Origin: Spelaeicoccus albus
Lineage (GTDB): Bacteria > Actinomycetota > Actinomycetes > Actinomycetales > Brevibacteriaceae
DNA length: 64,000 nt
Assembly (NCBI RefSeq): GCF_013409065.1
Contig: NZ_JACBZP010000001.1
Coordinates: 1,426,001-1,490,000 of the forward strand
Reading direction: 5' to 3'
The notes below the pieces were generated by a model, which saw nothing but the letters and a program-made list of their open reading frames with translations, made no database searches and was not told the DNA's origin. Made by a program: the position numbers and the translations under genes. Of the stretch, positions 6,394 to 15,162 are shown piece by piece (positions within the stretch are counted from its first letter, which is position 1; each line of letters opens with the position of its first letter).

Positions 6394-8442
6394 ATGTACA
6401 GAGTCGCTATGGACATCGGCGGAACCTTCACCGATGTGATGACCTACGACGCTCAGACCAGGACGCTCGCCGCGGACAAGGTGCTGAGCACCCCCGGCGA
6501 CCTCTCCGAGGGAGTCTTCGCCGCGCTGGACGCCGTCGACGTGAAGGCCGCCGACATCGACTACTTCGTGCACGGCACGACCCAAGGCCTCAACGCGCTC
6601 CTCGAGCGGCGCGGCGCGAAGATCCTGCTCGTCACCACCGCCGGCATGGGCGACGTCTATCAGATCGCGCGCGGCAACCGCGACCGGCTCTTCGACCTGC
6701 ACTACAAGAAGCCCGTGCCGCTCGTCTCCAGGCAGGACACGGCCGAGGTGCGCGGCCGGTTCAGCGCCGCCGGGGACGAACTCGTTCCACTGAGCACGGA
6801 CGACGTCGACGCCGTCATCGATCGCGTGCGGGCCGGCGGCTACGACTCCGTCGTCGTCAGCCTGCTGTTCTCCTATCTCGACTCGGCGCACGAGGTTGCC
6901 ATCGGCGAGCGCCTGCGCGCGGCACTCGGCGACGACGTGCTAGTCGTCCTCTCCCACGACGTCGCCCCGGAATGGCGCGAATACGAACGCACGTCGTCCG
7001 CCGCGCTCGAGGGGTACACCGGGCCGTCCGTTCACCGGTACCTCGACCGCATTGAAACCGAATTCACTGCAAACGGTCTCGAAGTGCCGGTGCACGTCAT
7101 GCAGTCCTCCGGCGGACTCGTCCAAGCCGACTTCGCTCGTCGGCACCCGCTGCAGACCCTGCTGTCAGGCCCGGTCGGCGGCACGATGGGCGGTGTCGCC
7201 GTCAGCCGACTCCTCGACGAGCCGAACATCATTTGCGCGGACATGGGCGGCACCTCGTTCGACGTCTCGCTCGTCATCGACCACGCACCCGACGTCAGCC
7301 CCGACGGACATGTCGAAGGCTTCCCGCTGCTGATGCCAATGGTGAACCTGCACACCGTCGGCGCCGGCGGCGGCTCGATCGCCTATCGGGAAAGCTCCGC
7401 GCTGCGCGTCGGCCCGCAATCCGCGGGCGCCGTCCCCGGCCCGGCCTGCTATGGCAACGGGGGAGCGGACGCGACAGTCACCGACGCCAACTGCGTGCTC
7501 GGCCGGGTGAACCCCGCCGCGTTCGCCGGCGGCGGTATGTCGCTCGACGTCGACGCCTCGCACAAGGTCGTCTCCGCGCTCGCGGCCGACCTCGAACTGG
7601 ATGAGGCCGAACTGGCCGGCGGCATCTGCGACATCTCCAACGCCCACATGGCGCAGGCGATCCGCACACTGACCGTCGACCATGGACTCGAACCGAACGA
7701 CTTCGCCCTCCTGGCGTTCGGCGGAGCCGGCCCGATGCACGCGGCCTTCATCGCCGCCGAGATCGGAATCGGACGCGTCGTCGTCCCGAAATCCCCTGGA
7801 GCGTTTTCCGCCTGGGGCATGCTCGAGGCGGACATCCGGCGCGACTTCACCCGGCAGTTCTTCGCCACCCGTGAAACGCTCGACCAACAAAGCCTGTCGG
7901 ACGTCGTCACCGAACTCACGGGCCAGGCGAAGGAGGCCATCCTCATCCAGGGCATGGACGCCGACCGCATCACGATCGAACACTTCGTCGACATGCGCTA
8001 CGAGAGCCAGGACTCGACCCTGACGATCTCCCTCGACGGACTCGACATCCTGTCCGACGACTTCCAACAAAACGTCGAAGACCGATTCTCGACGGCGCAC
8101 GAACAGCGATACGGCCACTCGACGCCGGGAGCGCCCGTGCAATACGTCGCGATCCGGACAACCGGGCTCGGCAAGGTCACCCGCGCCGAAGCCGACGTTG
8201 AACGCGCGGCCGGGGACGTCGGCGACGTCACCATGCCGGTGTACTTCGGCGGCGAACAGCTCGACACGCACTTCATCAACCGTGACAATCTCAATCCCGG
8301 CGACACCTTCGCCGGACCCGCGATCGTGTACGAAGGCACCGCCACCACCGTGGTGCCGCCCGGTTGCGACTGCGTCGTCGACGAACACGACTTCATCCTC
8401 ATCACCGTTCCCGCAAAATCCACGAAGAAGGTGGGCGCATGA
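6394..8442 (+). CDS. hydantoinase/oxoprolinase, HyuA-like ATP-dependent subunit
   Basis: 682 residues with the HyuA layout: an actin/Hsp70-type ATPase start (DIGGTFTDV at residues 7-15), the HGTTQGLNALLER segment near residue 54, a second phosphate-binding loop ADMGGTSFDVSL near 281, and VNLHTVGAGGGSIA further on. These proteins pair with HyuB to open five-membered cyclic amides (5-oxoproline, N-methylhydantoin) at the cost of ATP; acetone and acetophenone carboxylases belong to the same superfamily. GAAAGGA six bases before the ATG at 6394 fixes the start over an in-frame TTG at 6379. The stop overlaps the HyuB start (ATGA), implying a stoichiometric complex. Confidence 0.9.
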   Translation: MYRVAMDIGGTFTDVMTYDAQTRTLAADKVLSTPGDLSEGVFAALDAVDVKAADIDYFVHGTTQGLNALLERRGAKILLVTTAGMGDVYQIARGNRDRLFDLHYKKPVPLVSRQDTAEVRGRFSAAGDELVPLSTDDVDAVIDRVRAGGYDSVVVSLLFSYLDSAHEVAIGERLRAALGDDVLVVLSHDVAPEWREYERTSSAALEGYTGPSVHRYLDRIETEFTANGLEVPVHVMQSSGGLVQADFARRHPLQTLLSGPVGGTMGGVAVSRLLDEPNIICADMGGTSFDVSLVIDHAPDVSPDGHVEGFPLLMPMVNLHTVGAGGGSIAYRESSALRVGPQSAGAVPGPACYGNGGADATVTDANCVLGRVNPAAFAGGGMSLDVDASHKVVSALAADLELDEAELAGGICDISNAHMAQAIRTLTVDHGLEPNDFALLAFGGAGPMHAAFIAAEIGIGRVVVPKSPGAFSAWGMLEADIRRDFTRQFFATRETLDQQSLSDVVTELTGQAKEAILIQGMDADRITIEHFVDMRYESQDSTLTISLDGLDILSDDFQQNVEDRFSTAHEQRYGHSTPGAPVQYVAIRTTGLGKVTRAEADVERAAGDVGDVTMPVYFGGEQLDTHFINRDNLNPGDTFAGPAIVYEGTATTVVPPGCDCVVDEHDFILITVPAKSTKKVGA

Positions 8443-10076
8443 CCACGATCAGCCCTGTGACCGTCGAGATCATCCGGTCCGCACTCATCCAAGCAGCCGA
8501 AGACATGAACCGCGCCCTGATCCGCTCGGCCTACACGCCGACGATCTACGAAGGGAAAGACTGCGCCGTCGCGTTGCTCGACCGCAACCATAACGTGCTC
8601 GGCCAATCATCGGGGTTGCCGATCTTCCTCGGCAACCTCGAAGAGTGCACCCGCTACACCGAGAACCTGCTCGGCGCGGACTGCTGGCAGCCCGGCGACG
8701 TGTGGGTGCTCAACGACTCGTACATCGGCGGCACACACCTCAACGACTGCACCGTGTTCGCGCCCATCTTCGTCGACGACGAACTCGTCGGATTCGCAGC
8801 CTCGCGCGCGCATTGGATCGACATGGGGTCCAAAGACCCCGGCGGGTCGATGGACTCGACAAACATCTACCAGGACGGGCTGCGATTCCCGCCAGTTCGC
8901 CTGATCGCCGGCGGCGTGGAAGTACCCGACATTATGCGACTTGTCTCGCTCAACGTCCGCTTCCCATACGAAACGCTCGGCGACATGCATGCACAGGTGG
9001 CGTGCGCGCGGATGGGGGCGAAACGCCTTGGCGAGATCTACGCCCGTTACGGCAGCGATACTCTTGCCGCTGCGAGGGAAGAGATCTTCAAGCAGACCGA
9101 CGCGCTCGAGCGAGAACGCATCCGCGAGATCCCGGACGGCGAGTACTACGCCGAAGGGTACCTCGACAATGACGGCGTGAACCTGGATACGCGGCTCAAG
9201 GTCAGCGTCCGCGTCATCGTCGACGGCGAGACAATGCGCATCGACCTGACCGACTCCGCCGACCAGGCGGAAGGTCCCGTCAACTGCGGGGCCGCCCAAG
9301 CGGTATCCGCCGCGCGGGTCGGCTACAAGCTGCTCATCTCGCCCGAGGTGTCGCTCAACGGCGGATCGTTCGGCCCGTTGGACGTCGACGTACGCGATGG
9401 AAGTCTGCTCGGCGCGCGGGAGCCCGCCGCCTGCCAGTACTACTATTCGTCGCTCGGCATGCTGATCGACCTCGTCGTCAAGGCGCTTTCGGACGTCGTC
9501 CCGGAGCGTATCGCGGCCGGCAGCTACGGCGACTCGATGATCATTCAATTCACCGGCGACGATCCACGGTCCGGCAAGCCCTTCGTCACCCTCGAGGCGA
9601 CCGTCGGCGGGTGGGGCGCCTGGGACGGCGAAGACGGGGAAACCGCGCTGATCAACAACGTGAACGGTTCGCTGCGTGACCTACCGGTTGAAGTGGTCGA
9701 GACTCTCTACCCGCTGCGCGTGCACGAGTATCGGATCCGCAAGGACTCCGGCGGCCGCGGCCAATACCGCGGCGGCAACGGTGTCGTGCGCAAATACGAG
9801 ATGCTCGCCGACCTCGATCTCTCCCTGTGGTGGGAACGCTCCGTCACGCCCGCATGGGGAGCCGCCGGAGGCGAATCCGGCACCCCGCCGCGCGTCACAA
9901 TCAACCCGGGTGAGCCAGACGAGGTGTCGATGTTGAAGGCCAACAGTAGGCGGGTCACGCGTGGAACGATTATCCGCTGCGAGTCCGGCGGTGGCGGCGG
10001 ATTCGGCGACCCCGCAAAACGCGACAGTGCCGCGATTGAACGTGATGTAGCAGTTGGGATGGTGACTGCCGGCTAG
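8439..10076 (+). CDS. hydantoinase B/oxoprolinase, HyuB-like subunit
   Basis: 545 residues. The N-terminus (VTVEIIRSALIQAAEDMNRALIRSAYTPTI) and the metal-binding core GDVWVLNDSYIGGTHLNDCTVFAPIF (about residues 86-111) are typical of HyuB. The C-terminal GGGGGFGDPAKRD ending is also diagnostic. Together with HyuA it should form the ring-opening amidohydrolase; which cyclic amide is used is unknown. The ATG overlaps the HyuA stop by the ATGA pattern. The last codons run into a GCCGGC hairpin that may end the transcript. Confidence 0.9.
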   Translation: MTTISPVTVEIIRSALIQAAEDMNRALIRSAYTPTIYEGKDCAVALLDRNHNVLGQSSGLPIFLGNLEECTRYTENLLGADCWQPGDVWVLNDSYIGGTHLNDCTVFAPIFVDDELVGFAASRAHWIDMGSKDPGGSMDSTNIYQDGLRFPPVRLIAGGVEVPDIMRLVSLNVRFPYETLGDMHAQVACARMGAKRLGEIYARYGSDTLAAAREEIFKQTDALERERIREIPDGEYYAEGYLDNDGVNLDTRLKVSVRVIVDGETMRIDLTDSADQAEGPVNCGAAQAVSAARVGYKLLISPEVSLNGGSFGPLDVDVRDGSLLGAREPAACQYYYSSLGMLIDLVVKALSDVVPERIAAGSYGDSMIIQFTGDDPRSGKPFVTLEATVGGWGAWDGEDGETALINNVNGSLRDLPVEVVETLYPLRVHEYRIRKDSGGRGQYRGGNGVVRKYEMLADLDLSLWWERSVTPAWGAAGGESGTPPRVTINPGEPDEVSMLKANSRRVTRGTIIRCESGGGGGFGDPAKRDSAAIERDVAVGMVTAG

Positions 10077-10086
10077 CCCCGCCGGC
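10068..10086. terminator. possible hairpin terminator after hyuB-like gene
   Basis: GCCGGC at 10068-10073 pairs with GCCGGC at 10081-10086 around a 7-base loop that contains the hyuB stop codon. A further GGCC-rich stretch follows, but there is no T-run. In high-GC actinobacteria such hairpins often mark operon ends, yet GC-only stems also arise by chance. Confidence 0.3.
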
Positions 10087-10188
10087 TCGGGCCGGCCGTC
10101 GCTGATTTGGCACTTGAGGCTGTTAGGATTGTGCGCCGGCCGCGGCCCTTCACTTGCGATACCTTGTCGTTCCCTGGATGCTTGCCAC

Positions 10189-11082
10189 GTGAGAAGTGAA
10201 CGAGCTCGTCAGGCCTCAAAGCATGACCCCGGAGACGGCACGCTTGCCGAATGGTTACACAGTCTGATGCCCGAGAACGGTCTCGGACGCCAAGGCAACG
10301 CGGTCATCAACACCATCCTGAATGAGCCCGAAAAGGCGAGCTACGAAGGCATCGCAGTTGTTGCCGAGCTCGCCGACGTCAACGTCAGCACCATCACGCG
10401 GACGGCCCAGAGCCTAGGGTTCGGCGGCTGGCCGGAGTTCCGGCTCGAGGTCCGCAAGCGCTTCCTCGCTCACCTCGGTACCAATGGCGCGTCGCGGAAA
10501 TCCGACGCCGCCGAGCCGGTCACGCGGGCGCTGGTGAAAGATCGGGACAATCTCACGGAAACGGTTCGCACCGTTGATCCCGCGGTGGTCGCTCACATTG
10601 CGAGGGCCATGGCCGATGCGCGCCGCACCTATGTCGTCGCCGAGAGCACGTACGGCGCCATCGCACGGACTGTCGCCCACACGGCCCGGCTAGCCGGGTA
10701 TAACGTCGAAGCAATTGCGACCGGAACGCTGGAAATCGCGAACCGGCTCGCGCACGTTGACGACGGCGACGTCGTCGTCCTTGTCGCGTATTGGCGCTAT
10801 TTTCGCAATGCGGAGCGCTCGGCGCGTGCGGCCCGCGACCGGGGCGCACGCACATTCCTAGTCGGTGACGATCGCAGTCCCGACGCAAGCGCGTGGAGTG
10901 AGGCAACGGTTCGGGTGCCCGCGGGCGGCCCGACGTTCTTCCCGTCCCTCGTGCCGTGTCTGTCGGTCTGCCAAGCCCTCGTTGCCGAACTTGCCGCACT
11001 TGATCCCGAGCGCTCGGCAAAGGCGATCGCGGACGCCGACGAGTACTGGCGGCGCTTCGGTCTCGTGCACTGGGAGAACTGA
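10189..11082 (+). CDS. MurR/RpiR-family transcriptional regulator
   Basis: About 297 residues from the GTG at 10189; the frame is open further up to 10114 and an ATG at 10267 is also possible, none with a strong ribosome site. The N-terminal RpiR helix-turn-helix is clear (EGIAVVAELADVNVSTITRTAQSLGFGGWPEFR). It is followed by a SIS sugar-isomerase fold (RRTYVVAESTYGAIARTVAHTARLAGYNVEAI, GDVVVLVAYWR, RGARTFLVGDD) that normally senses a phosphosugar. It precedes, in the same direction, a polyamine-type ABC importer operon, which it probably controls. The effector may not be a sugar given that context. Confidence 0.88.
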   Translation: MRSERARQASKHDPGDGTLAEWLHSLMPENGLGRQGNAVINTILNEPEKASYEGIAVVAELADVNVSTITRTAQSLGFGGWPEFRLEVRKRFLAHLGTNGASRKSDAAEPVTRALVKDRDNLTETVRTVDPAVVAHIARAMADARRTYVVAESTYGAIARTVAHTARLAGYNVEAIATGTLEIANRLAHVDDGDVVVLVAYWRYFRNAERSARAARDRGARTFLVGDDRSPDASAWSEATVRVPAGGPTFFPSLVPCLSVCQALVAELAALDPERSAKAIADADEYWRRFGLVHWEN

Positions 11083-11106
11083 AGCCGTACCGTAACAAAA
11101 TCGACC

Positions 11107-11124
11107 ATGCAAAGGTATTTGCAT
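11107..11124. promoter_or_regulatory. inverted repeat before the ABC importer operon (RpiR operator candidate)
   Basis: ATGCAAA-GGTA-TTTGCAT is an inverted repeat with perfect 7-base arms and a 4-base spacer, between the RpiR gene and the importer gene, about 83 bases before the latter's ATG. Its position suggests an operator for the adjacent regulator. Confidence 0.45.
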
Positions 11125-11207
11125 CCGACCTGGGGTGTGCAACAATCATTGGAACATCGTTGTGTGCTAATTCACATTGCGGCTTTGCGAAGCTCAGGGG
11201 GACGAGG

Positions 11208-12284
11208 ATGTCACATACGTGGAAAGCCGGTCTTGCCGGATTGACAGTGGTTGCACTTGCCGCACTTGCGGGATGCGGCTCCGGCAAATCTAACCCCGCC
11301 GGTCCGGCGGGCCAGGGCGGCGCGTCGAAGGTCGTCGTCGGCAGCTGGGGCGGCGACTATGAGAATTTCCAAAAGCAGTACGTCATCCCGGGCCTGGAGA
11401 AGGAATCGGGTGCCCCGCAGGTCGTGTTCGACACGGCCGATCAGGTGGCACGAAAGACGAAGCTTCGCGCCCAGAAGTCATCCAAGACAGGCACGATGGA
11501 CGTCGTCGAACTGTCCGATGCGGACATGCAGACGATGGTGCAGGCCGGCATCATGGAAAAGCTCGACACGTCGAAGATCCCCAATCTCAAAAACGTCAAG
11601 CCCAAGCTGAAGAACCCGTACTGGGTCCCGCACATCTACTCGCCGAGCGTCATCGTCTACAACAAAGACAAGGTCAAGCCCGCCCCGACTTCCTACAAGG
11701 ACCTCTGGAACAAGAAGTACAAGGGCAAGATCGGCGTGCAGACGATCCAGTGGATCGACTACTTCCACGCCGCCGCGACGCTGAAGCTAGGTCACACGCC
11801 GAAGGATAACTGGACCGCCGGCAACGACCTGCTCAAGAAGCTCGCGCCGGACACGCAGGCGTTCAGCTCTCAGGAACAGCTCGGTGACGGGCTCATGTCC
11901 GGTCAGGTGTGGATGGCGCTCGACTGGCGGGCACGCGCCTACCAATGGGAACAGGCGGACAAGGCGAACCTGGGCATCGCGGTGCCGAAGGAGGGAACCT
12001 TCGCCACCGCGTTCACGGTGGGCATCCCCAAGAACGCGCCCCACAAAAAGGCGGCGTACAAGTATCTGAACGCGATGTTGGCACCGAACGCGCAAAAGCA
12101 GTTCGCCAAGAACATGGGCTATCAGCCCACCGTCACGAACTCCGGACTGTCGAAGTCGATGCTCGCGAAACTTGGCATCCCGAAGGACAAGGAGAAGCTG
12201 GTCAAGCCGATCGACATCGACTACGTCGCGAAGAACACCGGCAACTGGCAGAAGTTCTGGCAGCAGAACGTCATCAACCACTGA
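11208..12284 (+). CDS. ABC transporter substrate-binding lipoprotein, polyamine (PotD)-like
   Basis: 358 residues. A lipoprotein signal ends at LAGC (lipid-anchored Cys23). The mature protein opens VVVGSWGGDYENFQKQYVIPGLEKESG, characteristic of the spermidine/putrescine-type family 1 binding proteins, and continues with WVPHIYSPSVIVYNKDKV and YKDLWNKKYKGKIG. It would capture the substrate outside the membrane and hand it to the two permeases that follow. The ATG at 11208 is chosen because GAGG precedes it and it places the signal peptide at the N-terminus. The downstream peptidase-like genes suggest a peptide or amide rather than a true polyamine. Confidence 0.88.
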   Translation: MSHTWKAGLAGLTVVALAALAGCGSGKSNPAGPAGQGGASKVVVGSWGGDYENFQKQYVIPGLEKESGAPQVVFDTADQVARKTKLRAQKSSKTGTMDVVELSDADMQTMVQAGIMEKLDTSKIPNLKNVKPKLKNPYWVPHIYSPSVIVYNKDKVKPAPTSYKDLWNKKYKGKIGVQTIQWIDYFHAAATLKLGHTPKDNWTAGNDLLKKLAPDTQAFSSQEQLGDGLMSGQVWMALDWRARAYQWEQADKANLGIAVPKEGTFATAFTVGIPKNAPHKKAAYKYLNAMLAPNAQKQFAKNMGYQPTVTNSGLSKSMLAKLGIPKDKEKLVKPIDIDYVAKNTGNWQKFWQQNVINH

Positions 12285-12336
12285 TCGCCTGATGCCACGT
12301 ACCAAGGGCCGGGCGACAGGCAGGACGGGAGGCAGG

Positions 12337-13215
12337 ATGGCCGCCGGCGATACGCTGACCCGCCGTTCGGGGTGGGCCGTGATCTCACCGGCGGCGATCA
12401 TCGTGCTGATCTTCTTCGTCATCCCGATCGTCTATTTCCTTCGCTTCAGCTTCGAGACGCCCTCGACGACCGAATTCGCCATCCCGACGTTCACCGTCAA
12501 GAACTTCGGCGACTTCTTCGCCAGTTCGTATTACGTCCACACGCTGATCCGCACACTCGTCATCGCCGTGGCCGCGACGGCGCTGACCCTGGTGCTGGCA
12601 ATCCCGGTCGCCCACCTGATCGTGCTGTGCGGACCGAAACTGAAATCGGCAATGATCATCGCAACCGTGTTCCCGCTGCTGGTGGGCAACGTGGTCCGTT
12701 CAATCGGGTGGGTCGCGATCCTCGGGTACAACGGCGTCGTCAACACCGTGCTGCTGAAACTGCACATCATCACGGCGCCTCTGAAGATGCTCCACTCACC
12801 GGTGACCGTCGGAATCGCGATCTCCTCGGTCGTCGTGCCGATCATGGTACTCACGCTCCAGGCGTCGATGGAGGCGCTCGACCCCGCGACCGAACGCGCA
12901 GCGCTTTCTCTCGGGTCCAGACCGTTCCGCACGTTCGTGACAGTGACGATGCCGCAGATCATCCCGGGCATCATCGCCGGCACGTCGCTCGTGTTCGTGC
13001 TGTGCCTGAATTCGTATTCGACGCCGTTGCTCGTCGGCGGCTCCCAGGTTCCCATGCTGGCCCCCGCGATCTACACCGCCATTACGACCAATAACAACTG
13101 GCCGTTCGGCGCGGCCATGGCGGCGATCCTCCTGGTGCTCTGCTTGATCGTCGTCGTGCTTTACGGGTGGCTCGTCCGCCGACTGTTCGAGGCCTGGCGG
13201 AAGGAGACTCGATGA
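12337..13215 (+). CDS. ABC transporter permease, PotB-like
   Basis: 292 residues with six hydrophobic segments and the EAA loop near the C-terminal half (ASMEALDPATERAALSLGSRPFRTFVTVTMPQIIPGI), where the ATPase docks. GGAGG four bases before the ATG at 12337 favours it over the ATG at 12292, which lacks a ribosome site. It forms the heterodimeric membrane channel with the next permease; their ATGA overlap supports co-assembly. Confidence 0.88.
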   Translation: MAAGDTLTRRSGWAVISPAAIIVLIFFVIPIVYFLRFSFETPSTTEFAIPTFTVKNFGDFFASSYYVHTLIRTLVIAVAATALTLVLAIPVAHLIVLCGPKLKSAMIIATVFPLLVGNVVRSIGWVAILGYNGVVNTVLLKLHIITAPLKMLHSPVTVGIAISSVVVPIMVLTLQASMEALDPATERAALSLGSRPFRTFVTVTMPQIIPGIIAGTSLVFVLCLNSYSTPLLVGGSQVPMLAPAIYTAITTNNNWPFGAAMAAILLVLCLIVVVLYGWLVRRLFEAWRKETR

Positions 13216-14027
13216 AGCGGCCGGCCTGGACGGTGATCGTCGGCGTCGTCGTGTACGCCTTCATGCTGGTGCCCGTCGCCGTCGTCGTCTGGATGTCGTT
13301 CTTCAAGCAGGCCTACCTGACCTTCCCGCCGGACGGTTATTCGCTGCGCTGGTACACGGGCCTGAAGGACCAGCCCGCGCTGTTCGACGGCCTGTTCTAC
13401 AGTCTCGAGATCGCCGTGATCACGACGATCATCTCGGTGGCACTCGGCGTCATTGCCGCGCTCGGCCTGAGCAGGGCGCGGCTGCGGGGGACGGCGTTGC
13501 TCGAGAACGGGTTCCTGCTACCCCTGGTGATCCCCGCGATCGTCACCGGCATGGCGATCTACATCTACCTCTACCAGCTGTCCGGCGCGATCCAGGTCGC
13601 GCTCGTGCCCTCGACGTGGTCGCTCGTCGTCGCCCACACCATGATCACGCTGCCGTGGACGTTCCGGCTGACCTACGCCGGTACGGCGAGCATCGGTAAG
13701 GACGTCGAACGCGCGTCCATGGACCTCGGTCGACGTCCGTTCGCCACACTCTGGCGAATCACGCTGCCGCTGCTCCGGCCGTCGGTGATCGGCGCCGCCA
13801 TCTTCGCGTTCATCTTCTCGTTCGGCGACCTTGAGATCAGCCTCTTCCTCGTCTCTCCGGGCAAGACGACGCTGCCGGTTGCCATGGTGCAATACGCCGA
13901 GTTCAAGGTCGATCCCACCATCGCCGCCATGTCGACGATCCAGATCGTGCTCATCGGCGTGCTCCTCGCCGTTGCGAACAAGTTCGTCAAATTTGGCGAG
14001 GCGTTCTCCGGCGGTACCAAACAATGA
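13212..14027 (+). CDS. ABC transporter permease, PotC-like
   Basis: 271 residues, six predicted membrane segments, with the EAA-type loop IGKDVERASMDLGRRPFATLWRITLPLLRPSV at about residues 157-188. AAGGAG six bases before the ATG supports the start, which overlaps the upstream permease stop. PotC-type proteins are the second half of the channel. It is followed after 10 bases by the ATPase gene. Confidence 0.9.
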   Translation: MKRPAWTVIVGVVVYAFMLVPVAVVVWMSFFKQAYLTFPPDGYSLRWYTGLKDQPALFDGLFYSLEIAVITTIISVALGVIAALGLSRARLRGTALLENGFLLPLVIPAIVTGMAIYIYLYQLSGAIQVALVPSTWSLVVAHTMITLPWTFRLTYAGTASIGKDVERASMDLGRRPFATLWRITLPLLRPSVIGAAIFAFIFSFGDLEISLFLVSPGKTTLPVAMVQYAEFKVDPTIAAMSTIQIVLIGVLLAVANKFVKFGEAFSGGTKQ

Positions 14028-14037
14028 ACGGAATGAC

Positions 14038-15117
14038 ATGACCAATCTGCTCATCGATCACGTCGCGAAGACGTACGGCGACAAGGCCGTCCTGCACGAC
14101 ATCCACATCGAGGTTCCCGAGGGGCAGTTCGTGAGCCTGCTCGGTCCGAGCGGTTGCGGCAAGACGACGACGCTGAACATCGTGGCCGGGTTCGTCGCCG
14201 CGGACAAGGGCAAGGTCCTCCTCGGCGGCACCGACATCACGTCGGCGGCGCCCTACTCGCGCGATACGGCGATCGTGTTCCAGAACTACGCGCTCTTCCC
14301 CCATATGAAGGTCGAAGACAACGTTGCGTACGGCCTGCGTGCGCGCAAGGTCGCGAAATCCGAGATTGCCGAACGGGTCCGGGAGATCCTCCGCGTGATG
14401 GGCATCAGCGAGCTCGCCGGACGCTATCCCGGCCAACTCTCCGGAGGACAACAGCAGCGGGTCGCGGTCGCCCGCGCCGTCGTCGTCCGGCCCGGCGCTC
14501 TGCTGATGGACGAACCGTTGTCGAACCTCGACGCCAAGCTGCGGGCGGAGATCCGCATCGAATTGCGCGCGCTGCAAAAGAACCTGAATCAGACGGTCCT
14601 GTTCGTCACCCACGACCAGGAAGAAGCGCTTTCGATGTCCGACCGGATTGTCGTGATGAACGGCGGGCGCGTCGAACAAATGGGCGCTCCGGACGACGTG
14701 TTCAAGCGTCCCGAGACAGTGTTCGTCGCCGACTTCATGGGCGTGGAGAACATCTTCAAGGGATCGTCCGGCGAGCGCGCCTGGACGTCCGACAGCGGAC
14801 TCGCGTTGCCGCTGGCCGACGCGCGCGACGTCGCATACGTCGGCGTGCGACCATCCGAGATCGACGTCATCGAGCCGGAATCCGCGCATACCGGGGACGA
14901 AAGCGCGTCGTTCCCCGCATCGATCACCGAGCGAACCTATCTCGGTAACTCGGTCCGCTACCAGATGCAGTCGGGCAGCCAGCGGATCGTTGCGCTCGTG
15001 CCCCAGACGCGTGCCCGCTTCGATGTCGGCGCGGAGGTCAGCGCGCGGATAGCAGCGGCGAGCGTCCTGCCGCTTGCCGCATCGAAAGGCGGCGCCGTCG
15101 AACTCGTACCCGCGTGA
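14038..15117 (+). CDS. ABC transporter ATPase, PotA/FbpC-like
   Basis: 359 residues. Walker A GPSGCGKTT (about residues 37-45), Q-loop VFQNYALFPHM, signature LSGGQQQRVAVARA, Walker B LLMDEPLSNLDAK and the switch His in VTHDQEEA are all intact. The last ~100 residues form a TOBE-type domain (YVGVRPSEIDVI) as in PotA and MalK. It drives the PotBC-like permeases. Gene order SBP-permease-permease-ATPase is unbroken, so a complete importer is present. Confidence 0.92.
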   Translation: MTNLLIDHVAKTYGDKAVLHDIHIEVPEGQFVSLLGPSGCGKTTTLNIVAGFVAADKGKVLLGGTDITSAAPYSRDTAIVFQNYALFPHMKVEDNVAYGLRARKVAKSEIAERVREILRVMGISELAGRYPGQLSGGQQQRVAVARAVVVRPGALLMDEPLSNLDAKLRAEIRIELRALQKNLNQTVLFVTHDQEEALSMSDRIVVMNGGRVEQMGAPDDVFKRPETVFVADFMGVENIFKGSSGERAWTSDSGLALPLADARDVAYVGVRPSEIDVIEPESAHTGDESASFPASITERTYLGNSVRYQMQSGSQRIVALVPQTRARFDVGAEVSARIAAASVLPLAASKGGAVELVPA

Positions 15118-15162
15118 GGAACGGACACAACCAGGACAACGCAATGAAATAGGAGAAGCGAG

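Noticed and set aside
7165-8388. 407-codon minus-strand frame over the HyuA-like gene
   Set aside because: Antisense shadow of a well-conserved ATPase domain.
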